Positions 23,361 to 30,941 of a stretch of 64,000 nucleotides of DNA are shown here, piece by piece; position 1 is the stretch's first letter; each line of letters opens with the position of its first letter. Position numbers and translations under genes: made by a program. Source of the stretch: PBB1 sp040400875 (lineage in GTDB: Bacteria > Pseudomonadota > Gammaproteobacteria > Burkholderiales > Burkholderiaceae_C); NCBI GenBank assembly GCA_040400875.1, contig JBBAPK010000003.1, forward strand, positions 47,799 through 111,798, given 5' to 3'. Under the pieces are notes generated by a model, which did no database searches, was not told the DNA's origin, and saw nothing but the letters and a program-made list of their open reading frames with translations.

Positions 23361-23376
23361 AGCAACCGATCGGCCA
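23361..23376 (-). promoter_or_regulatory. Sigma-54 (-24/-12) type promoter of the PEP-CTERM gene
   Basis: On the minus strand TGGCCGATCGGTTGCT has TGGC and TTGCT spaced by 7 bases, with the required GG-N10-GC arrangement of RpoN promoters (consensus TGGCACG-N4-TTGCW). The start of transcription would fall near 23350, about 25 bases before ATG 23324 and its GGAG. PEP-CTERM genes are known to be controlled by RpoN with PrsK/PrsR in related bacteria. Confidence 0.62.
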
Positions 23377-23415
23377 CTGGTGAGATAAGTGTATGGATGT
23401 CAGCACGCCTTGTGA

Positions 23416-23433
23416 CCCCCCCCATTCAGGGGG
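23416..23433. repeat. C-rich/G-rich palindrome upstream of the sigma-54 promoter
   Basis: Eight C, ATTCA, five G, followed by TTTT on the plus strand. It lies about 43 bases upstream of the -24 box of the PEP-CTERM gene, flanked by two direct copies of TGTCAGC (23398-23404 and 23452-23458). It could be an activator site or a weak terminator-like hairpin; no plus-strand gene ends here. Confidence 0.4.
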
Positions 23434-23462
23434 TTTTGCAAGAATTTTTTGTGTCAGCCCGC

Positions 23463-24380
23463 TCAGTCGGCCGAGGCCTGCTGCTGAAGTTGTTGGGTGA
23501 TCTGCCGCCAGTAGGCGTCGGTGCCGAACCACGGAAAGCTCGGCGGAAACGCCGGGTCGGTCCATCGTTTGGCAAGCCAGGCGCACTGGTGCACGATGCG
23601 CAGGGTGCGCAGCGGCTCGATCAGCGCCAGCTCGCGNNNNNNNNNNNNNNNNNNNNNNNNNNNNNNNNNNNNNNNNNNNNNNNNNNNNNNNNNNNNNNNN
23701 NNNNNNNNNNNNNNNNNNNNNNNNNNNNNNNNNNNNAAGGTGTCTTGCGCCAACTGCAGAGCGGCATCGACGGCGGCCTTCCAGTCGGCTTGCACCATAG
23801 CCGGGATGTCCCCGTGTTCGAGCAGCCAGTCACGGCATCCCCAGCCGAATTCCTGCATCGTCAAAGCGCGCCGGCAGTCGAAGGGCTTGCGGGCCCCGAC
23901 GAGGTGCATGCGGCCAATGAAGCGACCGATCCACTCGAGCGTGGCTGGGCTTTCCAGCTCCGGCGCCCGTCCCGCCTTGCGGTCGGTGACCCCAAAGCGG
24001 AATGCCGCGCCATCTGTGCAGACCTGGGCCAGCGTGGGTGGGGCACCCAGCAAGATGGCCTGCAGCCGGGCGTGGAGGTTGATCTGCAGCGTGAGCGGCG
24101 CCGCGACGGGGATTTCTTCGGCCATCAACTCGCTGGCAAACGCGTGCTCTTCGAGAATCTGTGCGTCGGTCCAGCGACCGGGCCGGTAAAACTTGGCCAC
24201 CACAGGCCGGCCGTCTTCAAGAAACAACTGGAAGACGCGGTTCTCGAAAGAATTCAGCTGCAGCAGCCGGCCGTCTGCGTACAGCCCCGCGCTGTCCATC
24301 GCGTCAAGCACCACTCCAGGAGTCAGCCCTTCATAGGTGGCTTGCTGATGGGGTGGCTCATTCGCCGGGAGTTGATTCAC
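23463..24380 (-). CDS. srkA: SrkA/YihE-type serine/threonine protein kinase, interrupted by an assembly gap
   Basis: The N-terminal 214 residues (TPGVVLDAMDSAGLYADGRL, NSFENRVFQL, VVAKFYRPGRWTD) and the C-terminal 58 (LIEPLRTLRIVHQCAWLAKR, DPAFPPSFPWFG) match SrkA, an aminoglycoside-phosphotransferase-fold kinase that in E. coli counters stress-induced cell death. The gap removes the catalytic HGDxHxxN and DFD region. The frame is the same on both sides, so the true gap is 1 modulo 3 long, probably near 290 bases. Its start overlaps the stop of the DUF2726 gene upstream by 4 bases, so the two are co-transcribed. Confidence 0.88.
   Translation of the reverse strand: MNQLPANEPPHQQATYEGLTPGVVLDAMDSAGLYADGRLLQLNSFENRVFQLFLEDGRPVVAKFYRPGRWTDAQILEEHAFASELMAEEIPVAAPLTLQINLHARLQAILLGAPPTLAQVCTDGAAFRFGVTDRKAGRAPELESPATLEWIGRFIGRMHLVGARKPFDCRRALTMQEFGWGCRDWLLEHGDIPAMVQADWKAAVDAALQLAQDTXXXXXXXXXXXXXXXXXXXXXXXXXXXXXXXXXXRELALIEPLRTLRIVHQCAWLAKRWTDPAFPPSFPWFGTDAYWRQITQQLQQQASAD
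23637..23736. other. Assembly gap (100 N) inside the kinase gene
   Basis: Exactly 100 N, a placeholder. Judged by the family alignment it hides the kinase catalytic loop. Confidence 0.98.
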
Positions 24381-25129
24381 GTCCCCATCGTAAGCGCGCC
24401 GGGTGGCGCTGCCGATTTGCGGCTGGTGTCAGGCGCGGATTCGGGGGCGTGGTTTTTCGAATCGACGGGCTCCGCGGCATTGACCATGCCGCTTTGCGTG
24501 AAGAACGAGTCTTGAAACACTTCCGACTCTTGCCACTTGGAATCGCGCTGGGCGCGGCGCGCGGCAACCGTGTTGGCCAAGGTGGCCCAAGCTGCGTCCA
24601 GCGATTGCGACGGCGGCGTCGCGACCTGAGCGTTGCCGGGCGCGCCGGTCGGGATCAACGCCCTCAATTCGGACAGGGCGGGTAGTGGCCCTCGGGTCAC
24701 GATCAGGTGCTTGATGCGGCACGCCGCCAAAACAGACTGCTTGACCTGCTTGCTTCGTCTGGAGCGAGGGCGTTCAGCCTCGAGGTCGACAGCCAGCAGC
24801 ACCCACCCGTCGGCGTCGCACACCGCAAATGTCACCTGACTGGAGCCCAGCAGGCGGAACCAGTAGCCCGCCTTCGATGAGTCATCGGGTTGGCAGAACT
24901 TCACCAAACCGAGTTTCGGCATGATCGAGCACTGAGGAAATGCCCGTCGAAGTTGTTGATAAAGCAGCCGCTCGGTCACGCCGAGCGAGGAACGCGCTGA
25001 CACCGCCCACTCATCGGGCAAGGCGGGTGTGGACTTCATCCGAAGCCACGCCCAGACGATCAGGCCACCGCACAGTGCGCACAGGGTAGCCAGCAAAGCC
25101 AATTGGGTGAGGGTGGGGGTGATGTTCAC
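24377..25129 (-). CDS. DUF2726 domain membrane-anchored protein
   Basis: 250 residues starting at GTG 25129 with CAGGAC upstream. One N-terminal membrane segment (TQLALLATLCALCGGLIVWAW region, about 8-29) is followed by a domain at about 48-160 with TERLLYQQLRRAFP, FAVCDADGWVLLAVDLE and a terminal strand LIVTRG. This pattern matches DUF2726, predicted to have a restriction-endonuclease-like fold. The C-terminal 90 residues look disordered. Function is not known. It overlaps the kinase gene by 4 bases and diverges from rplM. Confidence 0.75.
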   Translation of the reverse strand: MNITPTLTQLALLATLCALCGGLIVWAWLRMKSTPALPDEWAVSARSSLGVTERLLYQQLRRAFPQCSIMPKLGLVKFCQPDDSSKAGYWFRLLGSSQVTFAVCDADGWVLLAVDLEAERPRSRRSKQVKQSVLAACRIKHLIVTRGPLPALSELRALIPTGAPGNAQVATPPSQSLDAAWATLANTVAARRAQRDSKWQESEVFQDSFFTQSGMVNAAEPVDSKNHAPESAPDTSRKSAAPPGALTMGT

Positions 25130-25174
25130 GGCGTCCTGATGTTAAGCATCCCACACCATAAAGATGCAGCCACA

Positions 25175-25358
25175 AGCCCGATTCATCTGGTACATTCGCG
25201 GGCTGTCTGAAAAGCGTGATTTTTCAGGTGGCATGTGACAGGCTGATGCCTCGTCGCTGAGTGCTCGAGAGGCTGCCAATTCAAGAAGCAGTTCCGAAAG
25301 CCGCATGTTGCCAGCGGGTCTTCTGCTGGCTGAATACCAGTCTTTTTTGGAAGAAACC
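25175..25358 (+). promoter_or_regulatory. Structured 5' leader of the rplM-rpsI operon (candidate)
   Basis: The 230 bases before rplM hold several inverted repeats: AGCCCG/CGGGCT (25175-25180, 25199-25204), CTGAAAA/TTTTCAG (25207-25213, 25221-25227) and CCAGC/GCTGG (25311-25315, 25325-25329). Ribosomal-protein operons are often autoregulated through leader RNA. The promoter itself was not identified with confidence. Confidence 0.4.
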
Positions 25359-25787
25359 ATGAAAACCTTCAGTGCCAAACCGGCTGAGGTGACGCATGAG
25401 TGGTTTGTGATTGACGTGACCGACAAGGTCCTCGGCAGGGTGGCCAGTGAAGTCGCCCTCCGTCTGCGCGGCAAGCACAAAGCCATCTACACGCCTCACG
25501 TCGACACGGGCGACTTCATCGTCATCGTGAACGCCGCCAAGATTCGAGTCACCGGCAACAAAGCCAATGACAAGGTGTACTACCGCCATACCGGTTACCC
25601 GGGCGGCATCTTTGGCACCAAGTTCAAGGACATGCAGGCCAAGCATCCCGGCCGCGCGCTCGAAAAAGCGGTCAAGGGCATGTTGCCCAAGGGCCCGCTG
25701 GGCTATGCGATGGTCAAGAAGCTCAAGGTCTATGCGGGTGACACCCATCCGCACACCGCCCAGCAACCCAAGGTTCTGGAACTTTAA
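25359..25787 (+). CDS. rplM: 50S ribosomal protein L13
   Basis: 142 residues, the usual bacterial length. Matches L13 throughout: MKTFSAKPAEVTHEWFVID, KVLGRVASEVALRLRGKHK, YYRHTGYPGG, MLPKGPLGYAM and the C-terminal YAGDTHPHTAQQP. L13 binds 23S rRNA early in large-subunit assembly. ATG 25359 follows GGAAG. It is the first gene of the rplM-rpsI operon, with rpsI 11 bases downstream. Confidence 0.98.
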   Translation: MKTFSAKPAEVTHEWFVIDVTDKVLGRVASEVALRLRGKHKAIYTPHVDTGDFIVIVNAAKIRVTGNKANDKVYYRHTGYPGGIFGTKFKDMQAKHPGRALEKAVKGMLPKGPLGYAMVKKLKVYAGDTHPHTAQQPKVLEL

Positions 25788-25798
25788 GGGGACACGTG

Positions 25799-26191
25799 AT
25801 GATCGGAAATTGGAACTACGGCACAGGCCGTCGCAAGTCATCCGTGGCTCGTGTCTTCATGAAGAAGGGAACCGGGCAAATCCTCGTCAATGGCAAGTCC
25901 GTTGAAGAGTACTTTGGCCGTCAGACCTCGATCATGATCGTCAAGCAGCCCTTGATGCTCACGTCGAACGACGCAGCCTTCGATGTGAAGGTGAATGTGC
26001 ATGGCGGTGGTGAATCGGGTCAGGCCGGTGCCGTGCGCCACGGCATCACCCGCGCTTTGATCGACTACGACGCAGCGCTCAAGCCCGAATTGAGCCGCGC
26101 CGGATTCGTCACCCGCGACGCCCGTGAGGTCGAACGTAAAAAGGTCGGCTTCCACGGAGCGCGTCGTCGCAAGCAGTTCAGCAAGCGTTAA
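25799..26191 (+). CDS. rpsI: 30S ribosomal protein S9
   Basis: 130 residues from ATG 25799 with GGGGA upstream; the in-frame GTG at 25796 is less likely. Matches S9: NYGTGRRKSSVARVF, GTGQILVNGK, HGGGESGQAGAVRHGITRAL and the basic tail GARRRKQFSKR that reaches the P-site tRNA in the small subunit. Confidence 0.98.
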   Translation: MIGNWNYGTGRRKSSVARVFMKKGTGQILVNGKSVEEYFGRQTSIMIVKQPLMLTSNDAAFDVKVNVHGGGESGQAGAVRHGITRALIDYDAALKPELSRAGFVTRDAREVERKKVGFHGARRRKQFSKR

Positions 26192-26211
26192 TCGCCCAAA
26201 GCTGTTGTAAG

Positions 26212-26235
26212 AGACCGCCGCAAGGCGGTCTTTTT
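26212..26235 (+). terminator. Intrinsic terminator of rplM-rpsI
   Basis: AGACCGCC, loop GCAA, GGCGGTCT, then TTTT. Located about 20 bases after the rpsI stop codon. Confidence 0.9.
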
Positions 26236-26291
26236 ATTGGTGGAAGACTTTGACGAATGTCACGCAGATGCCAAGGCCACCAGGGGCCGGC

Positions 26292-26297
26292 GCATAA
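26292..26297 (+). promoter_or_regulatory. Possible -10 box of erpA
   Basis: CATAAT lies 37 bases before the erpA start codon, after the rpsI terminator. No matching -35 element is convincing. Confidence 0.35.
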
Positions 26298-26333
26298 TCA
26301 GTCCAGCTTTTTGTTATGCACGGAGAGAACCAC

Positions 26334-26708
26334 ATGAGTTCAGTCGCACAAGTCCAATTCGAACAGCCGCAAGAACCACCACCTCCGCTGGTCTTCACTG
26401 ACAGCGCCGCGTCCAAGGTCAAGGAACTGGTCGATGAGGAAGGCAATCCCGATCTGAAGCTGCGGGTCTTTGTGCAGGGTGGCGGTTGCTCTGGCTTCCA
26501 ATACGGCTTCACCTTTGATGAGGTGATGAATGAAGACGACAGCCGCATGGACAAGAACGGTGTCACGCTCTTGATCGACGCCATGAGTCTTCAGTACCTG
26601 ATGGGCGCCGAGATCGACTACAAAGACGACCTGCAAGGCGCCCAGTTCGTCATCAAGAACCCCAACGCCACGACGACTTGCGGCTGCGGCTCGAGCTTTT
26701 CAGTCTGA
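26334..26708 (+). CDS. erpA: Iron-sulfur cluster insertion protein ErpA
   Basis: 124 residues from ATG 26334, preceded by GGAGAG; an ATG at 26316 would remove that site from the leader. A-type Fe-S carrier with the three conserved cysteines: one in GGGCSGFQYGF and two in TCGCGSSF at the C-terminus. The N-terminal proline-rich segment QPQEPPPPLVFTDSA is common in Betaproteobacteria. ErpA delivers Fe-S clusters to essential enzymes such as those of isoprenoid synthesis. It has its own likely promoter and terminator. Confidence 0.96.
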   Translation: MSSVAQVQFEQPQEPPPPLVFTDSAASKVKELVDEEGNPDLKLRVFVQGGGCSGFQYGFTFDEVMNEDDSRMDKNGVTLLIDAMSLQYLMGAEIDYKDDLQGAQFVIKNPNATTTCGCGSSFSV

Positions 26709-26733
26709 CCAGCCGGTCACTTCGTCGGGTATG

Positions 26734-26759
26734 AATGCCGCCTCAGGGCGGCATTTTCA
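26734..26759. terminator. Intrinsic terminator after erpA
   Basis: AATGCCGCC, loop TCAG, GGCGGCATT, then TTC. The stem also carries A residues on its other side and may work for anmK on the opposite strand. Confidence 0.8.
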
Positions 26760-26788
26760 TTGCCGGTGCGTGTTTACTGGGCTCCTTG

Positions 26789-27925
26789 TTACCCGGCAGG
26801 GTACAGGGCTCCCAGAACACGAGAACCCGAGGCGCCTGTGACAGCGGGCAGGTTGCCCGAACGGCGGTCCGTGAACATCTGGGCCAGCCACGCAAAGGCG
26901 ACGGCCTCAACGCTGTCGATGGGGATTCCGTGATGGGTCGTTGGCTCAACCTTCATGTGGGGAAGACGCCTGGCCAGAAGCCCCATCAGGTGGTCGTTCT
27001 TGGCGCCACCGCCGCACACCAGCAGGCTGCGCGCGTGGGGCGCATACCGATGGATGGAGTCCTGGCATGCCCATGCGGTGAGTTCGGCGAGGCTGGCTTG
27101 TACGTCCTGAGGCGCCAGACCATGAGATGAAGCGACTGTACGCAGGCAGTCATCTAGCCAGCGCGAGTTGAAAAGATCGCGGCCCGTGCTCTTGGGCGCA
27201 GGCATGGCGAAGTACGGCTCAGACTGCATGAGTTCAAGAAGTCCTTGATGGACCGCGCCTGTGGCCGCCCAGGCGCCGCCCCAGTCGCACGCATGCCCAA
27301 GGTGCAGCGATACCCAGTGATCCATCAACACATTGCCAGGCCCGCAATCGAATCCGGTGGTGAGCCGATTGCGAGACAGCACCGACAGATTGCTCATGCC
27401 ACCCAGGTTCAAAACCACCACGGTTTCTTCGCTCGAACCCAGAAAGAACTCTCGATGGAATGCGGGAACCAAGGGCGCTCCCTGTCCGCCGGCCGCCACA
27501 TCACGGCATCGGAAGTCGGCCACGACATCGATGTTCGTGAGTTCGGCCAGCAGCGACGGATTGTTGATTTGCAGCGTGTAGCCGTTGCCGTCAAATTCCC
27601 TTGGCCGGTGCCGCACCGTCTGCCCGTGCGCCCCGATGGCGGTCACCTCGCGAGATGCAACCCGGGCTTGCGACAGGAGTTCTCGCGTCACCTCGGCATA
27701 GATGCGAGCCAAGGCGTTGCCTGCAAGTGCCGAGCGGTGAAGCTCGTTGTCACCTGCGGCGTTGAGGGCAAGAAATTCGCGGGTCAGCTCGGCGCTAAAG
27801 GGGCTGTGAGCTTGAGCGAGCAGGCTCAAGGTGCTAGCAGCCTGTCCGTCACCCAGCTTGACCAGCACACCGTCGACACCATCGAGCGATGTGCCCGACA
27901 TCAACCCGATGAACAGCCGGCTCAT
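26789..27925 (-). CDS. anmK: Anhydro-N-acetylmuramic acid kinase
   Basis: 378 residues, the family length. Motifs are the N-terminal phosphate-binding FIGLMSGTSLDGVDGVLV, GAHGQTVRHRP, LNLGGMSN and LLVCGGGAKNDHLM. AnmK phosphorylates and hydrolyses anhydroMurNAc released from peptidoglycan so that the sugar can be recycled. It lies downstream of an M23 peptidase gene on the same strand, a conserved pairing of peptidoglycan genes in Burkholderiales, although a terminator sits between them. Confidence 0.96.
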   Translation of the reverse strand: MSRLFIGLMSGTSLDGVDGVLVKLGDGQAASTLSLLAQAHSPFSAELTREFLALNAAGDNELHRSALAGNALARIYAEVTRELLSQARVASREVTAIGAHGQTVRHRPREFDGNGYTLQINNPSLLAELTNIDVVADFRCRDVAAGGQGAPLVPAFHREFFLGSSEETVVVLNLGGMSNLSVLSRNRLTTGFDCGPGNVLMDHWVSLHLGHACDWGGAWAATGAVHQGLLELMQSEPYFAMPAPKSTGRDLFNSRWLDDCLRTVASSHGLAPQDVQASLAELTAWACQDSIHRYAPHARSLLVCGGGAKNDHLMGLLARRLPHMKVEPTTHHGIPIDSVEAVAFAWLAQMFTDRRSGNLPAVTGASGSRVLGALYPAG

Positions 27926-27944
27926 CGGATGCCGTCAGAAAATG

Positions 27945-27964
27945 AAAAGCCCGCTTTCGCGGGC
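27945..27964 (-). terminator. Intrinsic terminator of the M23 peptidase gene
   Basis: On the minus strand GCCCGC, loop GAAA, GCGGGC, then TTTTC. Located between the peptidase stop codon and the anmK start. Confidence 0.8.
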
Positions 27965-28005
27965 CGTCTGAGATGAGATCGCATCGTCAACTGCGTCAAA
28001 TCGGA

Positions 28006-29463
28006 TCACTCGAATAGAGCGGCCGTGCGGGTGGTTTCAGCAGCCTCGAGTTGCACCCGAACCGACTGAGTGAACTGGGAAAAGTCACGGCGGTATGCGG
28101 GCGCCAAAGCCACCGTATCAGCCAGCGCCGAAATGCTTGCGGGGTCACGTTGCGCGCCGCCAACCTTGAACTCAAAGTGCAGGTGCGGCCCGGTAGCCCA
28201 GCCGGTCGATCCCACCGCACCTATGCGGCTGCCTTGATTGATCGCCTGTCCCTTGCGCACATCGATGCGGCTCAAATGCGCGTAGACCGTGCTGCGGTCC
28301 TTGTCATGCTTGACGCTCACCACGTTGCCGTAGCCATTTTTCCAACCCGCGAAATCGACCACCCCATCAGCTACCGTGCGCACGGACGTCCCCGACGGCG
28401 CACCGTAGTCGACTCCTGCATGCTGACGCCAGTTTTGAAGAATCGGGTGGAACCGCATCGCAAACCCAGAGGTGACGCGGGAAAACTCCATCGGGCTGGC
28501 AAGAAACGCGCGCTGCTTGGCCTTGCCGTTGAAATCAAAGTAACCGCCCCGGCGGGACTTGTCCGGGCTTTGAAACCAAACGGCCGAGTAGGCGCGGCCA
28601 CGGTTCACGAACTCGGCTGCCAGCAAGCGCCTGGCCGAGCGGTCCCAGTTCACCGCCTCGCCGTCGGCGGTCAAAGCCTCAAATTCCACGGTGAACGAGT
28701 CGCCCCGCCGCAGGTCTCTGTGGAAGTCGATCTCGGCGGCAAAAACCTCTGCGAGTTGAGACGCCACCGAATCGGGCACTCCTGCATCATCGGTCGCGCT
28801 GAAGAGCGAGCCCCGGACCAACCCGCTGCGCAACTCCGCCTGAACGCCGAGTGCCACGGTTTCCGTTCGAGCTGTGAAGCGTCCACCGCCGTCCTTGGAA
28901 ACGGTCAAACGCGTGAAATGGGTCTCAGCCTGCTCCGCTCGCCGCGCTGGATATCGAGCCACCAGCTCTTCCATGACCCCAGAGGCGCTGGCCTTGGCCT
29001 GCACCATCTTGCCGCCGCGGCCGGACAACAACTCTCGCGCCACGGAGTTGGTACGGATGAACGCAAACGCCGCCGGGTCATCAACGCCCATCCGACGCAG
29101 AAGGCTTTCAGCGGTGTCGCTGCGGCGCGTGAAGTCGTTACGCGACAGCGATAGATCGTGCTCGGTCAACGCCTGAATTTGTGCGCCGAGGTCTTCAACG
29201 GTGATCGGCTCCGTCAGCAGCACCTGAGGCTTCGACCCCGCGTCAATCACAAGTGGCGCCACGCCGAACGCAGTCACGCCGAAGCCAGCGAGCATCATCA
29301 CCAGCACCGCTGACACGCTACGCGGGAAACGCTTAAGCGCCCTTCTGGCCTGCTGACCTGCTCGCGCTATGGCTTGATCAATTACGTCGAGTGAATTCAA
29401 GGCGTCGAAGGGTGTTGGTTTGAGTGAAGTGCCATCCACCGGCAAAAGCAGGGTGTCACGCAC
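28006..29463 (-). CDS. M23 family metallopeptidase (LytM/NlpD-like)
   Basis: 485 residues starting at GTG 29463. One N-terminal membrane anchor (SAVLVMMLAGFGVTAFGVA, about 49-67), a periplasmic linker and domain of about 270 residues, then the M23 peptidase domain. Zinc ligands are visible in HAGVDYGAP (His and Asp) and HLHFEF. Supporting motifs are GNVVSVKHDKD and AHLSRIDVRKGQ. Family members cut peptide cross-links of peptidoglycan, or act as amidase activators when ligands are lost; here the ligands are present. It is divergent from tyrS. Confidence 0.93.
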   Translation of the reverse strand: MRDTLLLPVDGTSLKPTPFDALNSLDVIDQAIARAGQQARRALKRFPRSVSAVLVMMLAGFGVTAFGVAPLVIDAGSKPQVLLTEPITVEDLGAQIQALTEHDLSLSRNDFTRRSDTAESLLRRMGVDDPAAFAFIRTNSVARELLSGRGGKMVQAKASASGVMEELVARYPARRAEQAETHFTRLTVSKDGGGRFTARTETVALGVQAELRSGLVRGSLFSATDDAGVPDSVASQLAEVFAAEIDFHRDLRRGDSFTVEFEALTADGEAVNWDRSARRLLAAEFVNRGRAYSAVWFQSPDKSRRGGYFDFNGKAKQRAFLASPMEFSRVTSGFAMRFHPILQNWRQHAGVDYGAPSGTSVRTVADGVVDFAGWKNGYGNVVSVKHDKDRSTVYAHLSRIDVRKGQAINQGSRIGAVGSTGWATGPHLHFEFKVGGAQRDPASISALADTVALAPAYRRDFSQFTQSVRVQLEAAETTRTAALFE

Positions 29464-29475
29464 ACAAGGGGGCCG

Positions 29476-29481
29476 ATAAAA
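29476..29481 (+). promoter_or_regulatory. Possible -10 box upstream of tyrS
   Basis: TAAAAT within GATAAAATCGCGG, a context frequent in betaproteobacterial promoters. The -35 is weak. It would give a tyrS leader of about 150 bases. Confidence 0.35.
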
Positions 29482-29637
29482 TCGCGGGCTGTTCTGGCAA
29501 AACGCTCAGGGCCATGACCTCTGGATCAGCGCGCCTTTCCATCCACTGAACAGATCGACTGGAGTATACCGACGGGGCCGTGAGAATTGGCCTCCTGAAA
29601 TGCTTCAAGATGTCTCCGAAACCCGCACCTTCAACAC

Positions 29638-30894
29638 ATGACCCAGAACTCCACGGCTGATTCCATGGTGGGCGGCAAGCCTTCGTATCCCATCACGGAC
29701 GGCGTACGGGCTGCCTTGAGCGCGACCCAACGCGGATGCGATGAACTTCTCCCCGAGGCCGAGTGGGCGGCCAAGCTCGCTCGCTCGGAGGCCACCGGAG
29801 TTCCACTGCGCATCAAGCTCGGGCTCGATCCGACGGCGCCCGACATTCACATAGGCCACACCGTGGTGCTGAACAAGCTGCGGCAGCTCCAGGATCTGGG
29901 ACACACGGTGATCTTCCTCATCGGGGATTTCACCTCGACGATTGGTGATCCGTCGGGCCGCAACGCCACCCGACCGCCCCTGACGCGCGAGCAGATCGAG
30001 GCCAACGCGCAGACCTACTACCAGCAAGCCAGCCTGGTGCTGGACCCGGCGCGCACCGAGGTTCGGTACAACTCCGAGTGGTGTGACCCGCTGGGCGCGC
30101 GCGGCATGATCGAGCTCGCAGCGCGCTACACCGTGGCCCGCATGATGGAGCGCGACGATTTTTCCAAGCGGTTCAAGGCAGGCACGCCGATCAGCGTTCA
30201 CGAGTTTCTCTATCCCTTGATGCAGGGCTACGACTCGGTGGCCCTGAAAAGCGATCTCGAGCTGGGCGGCACCGACCAGAAGTTCAACCTGCTGGTCGGC
30301 CGGGCGCTGCAAAGCGAGTACGGCCAAGAGCCGCAGTGCATCCTCACGATGCCTTTGCTCGAGGGGCTTGACGGCGTCGACAAGATGTCCAAGAGCAAGG
30401 GCAACTACATCGGCATCAGCGAGGCGCCCAATGACATGTACGCCAAGCTGCTGTCCATCAGTGACACGCTGATGTGGCGCTACTTCACGCTGCTGAGCTT
30501 CAAGTCGGAAGACGAGATCGCACGCCTGAAGGCCGAGATCGAGTCAGGGCGCAATCCGAAAGACGCCAAGGTCTCGCTCGCCAAGGAAATCACCGCGCGA
30601 TTCCACAGTGCTGCGGCGGCCGAGTCGGCAGAGCAAGACTTCGACCTGCGTTCGCGAGGCGGCATACCCGACAACCTGCCTGAGCTCAGCATCCAGGGCG
30701 CCCCGATGGGCATCGGTGCCTTGCTGCGCGACGCGCGCCTCGCACCTTCGAGCAGCGAGGCCTTGCGTCTGGTCGATGGCGGCGGTGTGAGGATCGACGG
30801 CTGCGTGGTCAGCGATCGCGGGCTCAGGCTCGGTGCGGGAACCTATGTGCTGCAGGTGGGCAAGCGCAAGTTCGCACGCGTGACCTTGAGCTGA
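29638..30894 (+). CDS. tyrS: Tyrosyl-tRNA synthetase
   Basis: 418 residues. Class I aminoacyl-tRNA synthetase charging tRNA-Tyr. Signature motifs are HIGH within PDIHIGHTVVLNKL (about 67) and KMSKS within DKMSKSKGNYIG (about 246). IGDFTSTIGDPSGRN is the tyrosine-binding loop region, and the C-terminal S4-like RNA-binding domain (about 350-415) is present. The ATG at 29638 has no strong ribosome site. It faces away from the M23 gene and is followed by a weak hairpin CCCGC/GCGGG with TTT at 30902-30918. Confidence 0.97.
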   Translation: MTQNSTADSMVGGKPSYPITDGVRAALSATQRGCDELLPEAEWAAKLARSEATGVPLRIKLGLDPTAPDIHIGHTVVLNKLRQLQDLGHTVIFLIGDFTSTIGDPSGRNATRPPLTREQIEANAQTYYQQASLVLDPARTEVRYNSEWCDPLGARGMIELAARYTVARMMERDDFSKRFKAGTPISVHEFLYPLMQGYDSVALKSDLELGGTDQKFNLLVGRALQSEYGQEPQCILTMPLLEGLDGVDKMSKSKGNYIGISEAPNDMYAKLLSISDTLMWRYFTLLSFKSEDEIARLKAEIESGRNPKDAKVSLAKEITARFHSAAAAESAEQDFDLRSRGGIPDNLPELSIQGAPMGIGALLRDARLAPSSSEALRLVDGGGVRIDGCVVSDRGLRLGAGTYVLQVGKRKFARVTLS

Positions 30895-30941
30895 ACTCGG
30901 GCCCGCATTTGCGGGTTTGGGGTCGAGGCGGCCGCTGATGC

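Noticed and set aside
23416..23437. C8/G5 hairpin with TTTT as a transcription terminator
   Set aside because: The T-run is on the plus strand, where no gene ends; on the minus strand it lacks a T-run.
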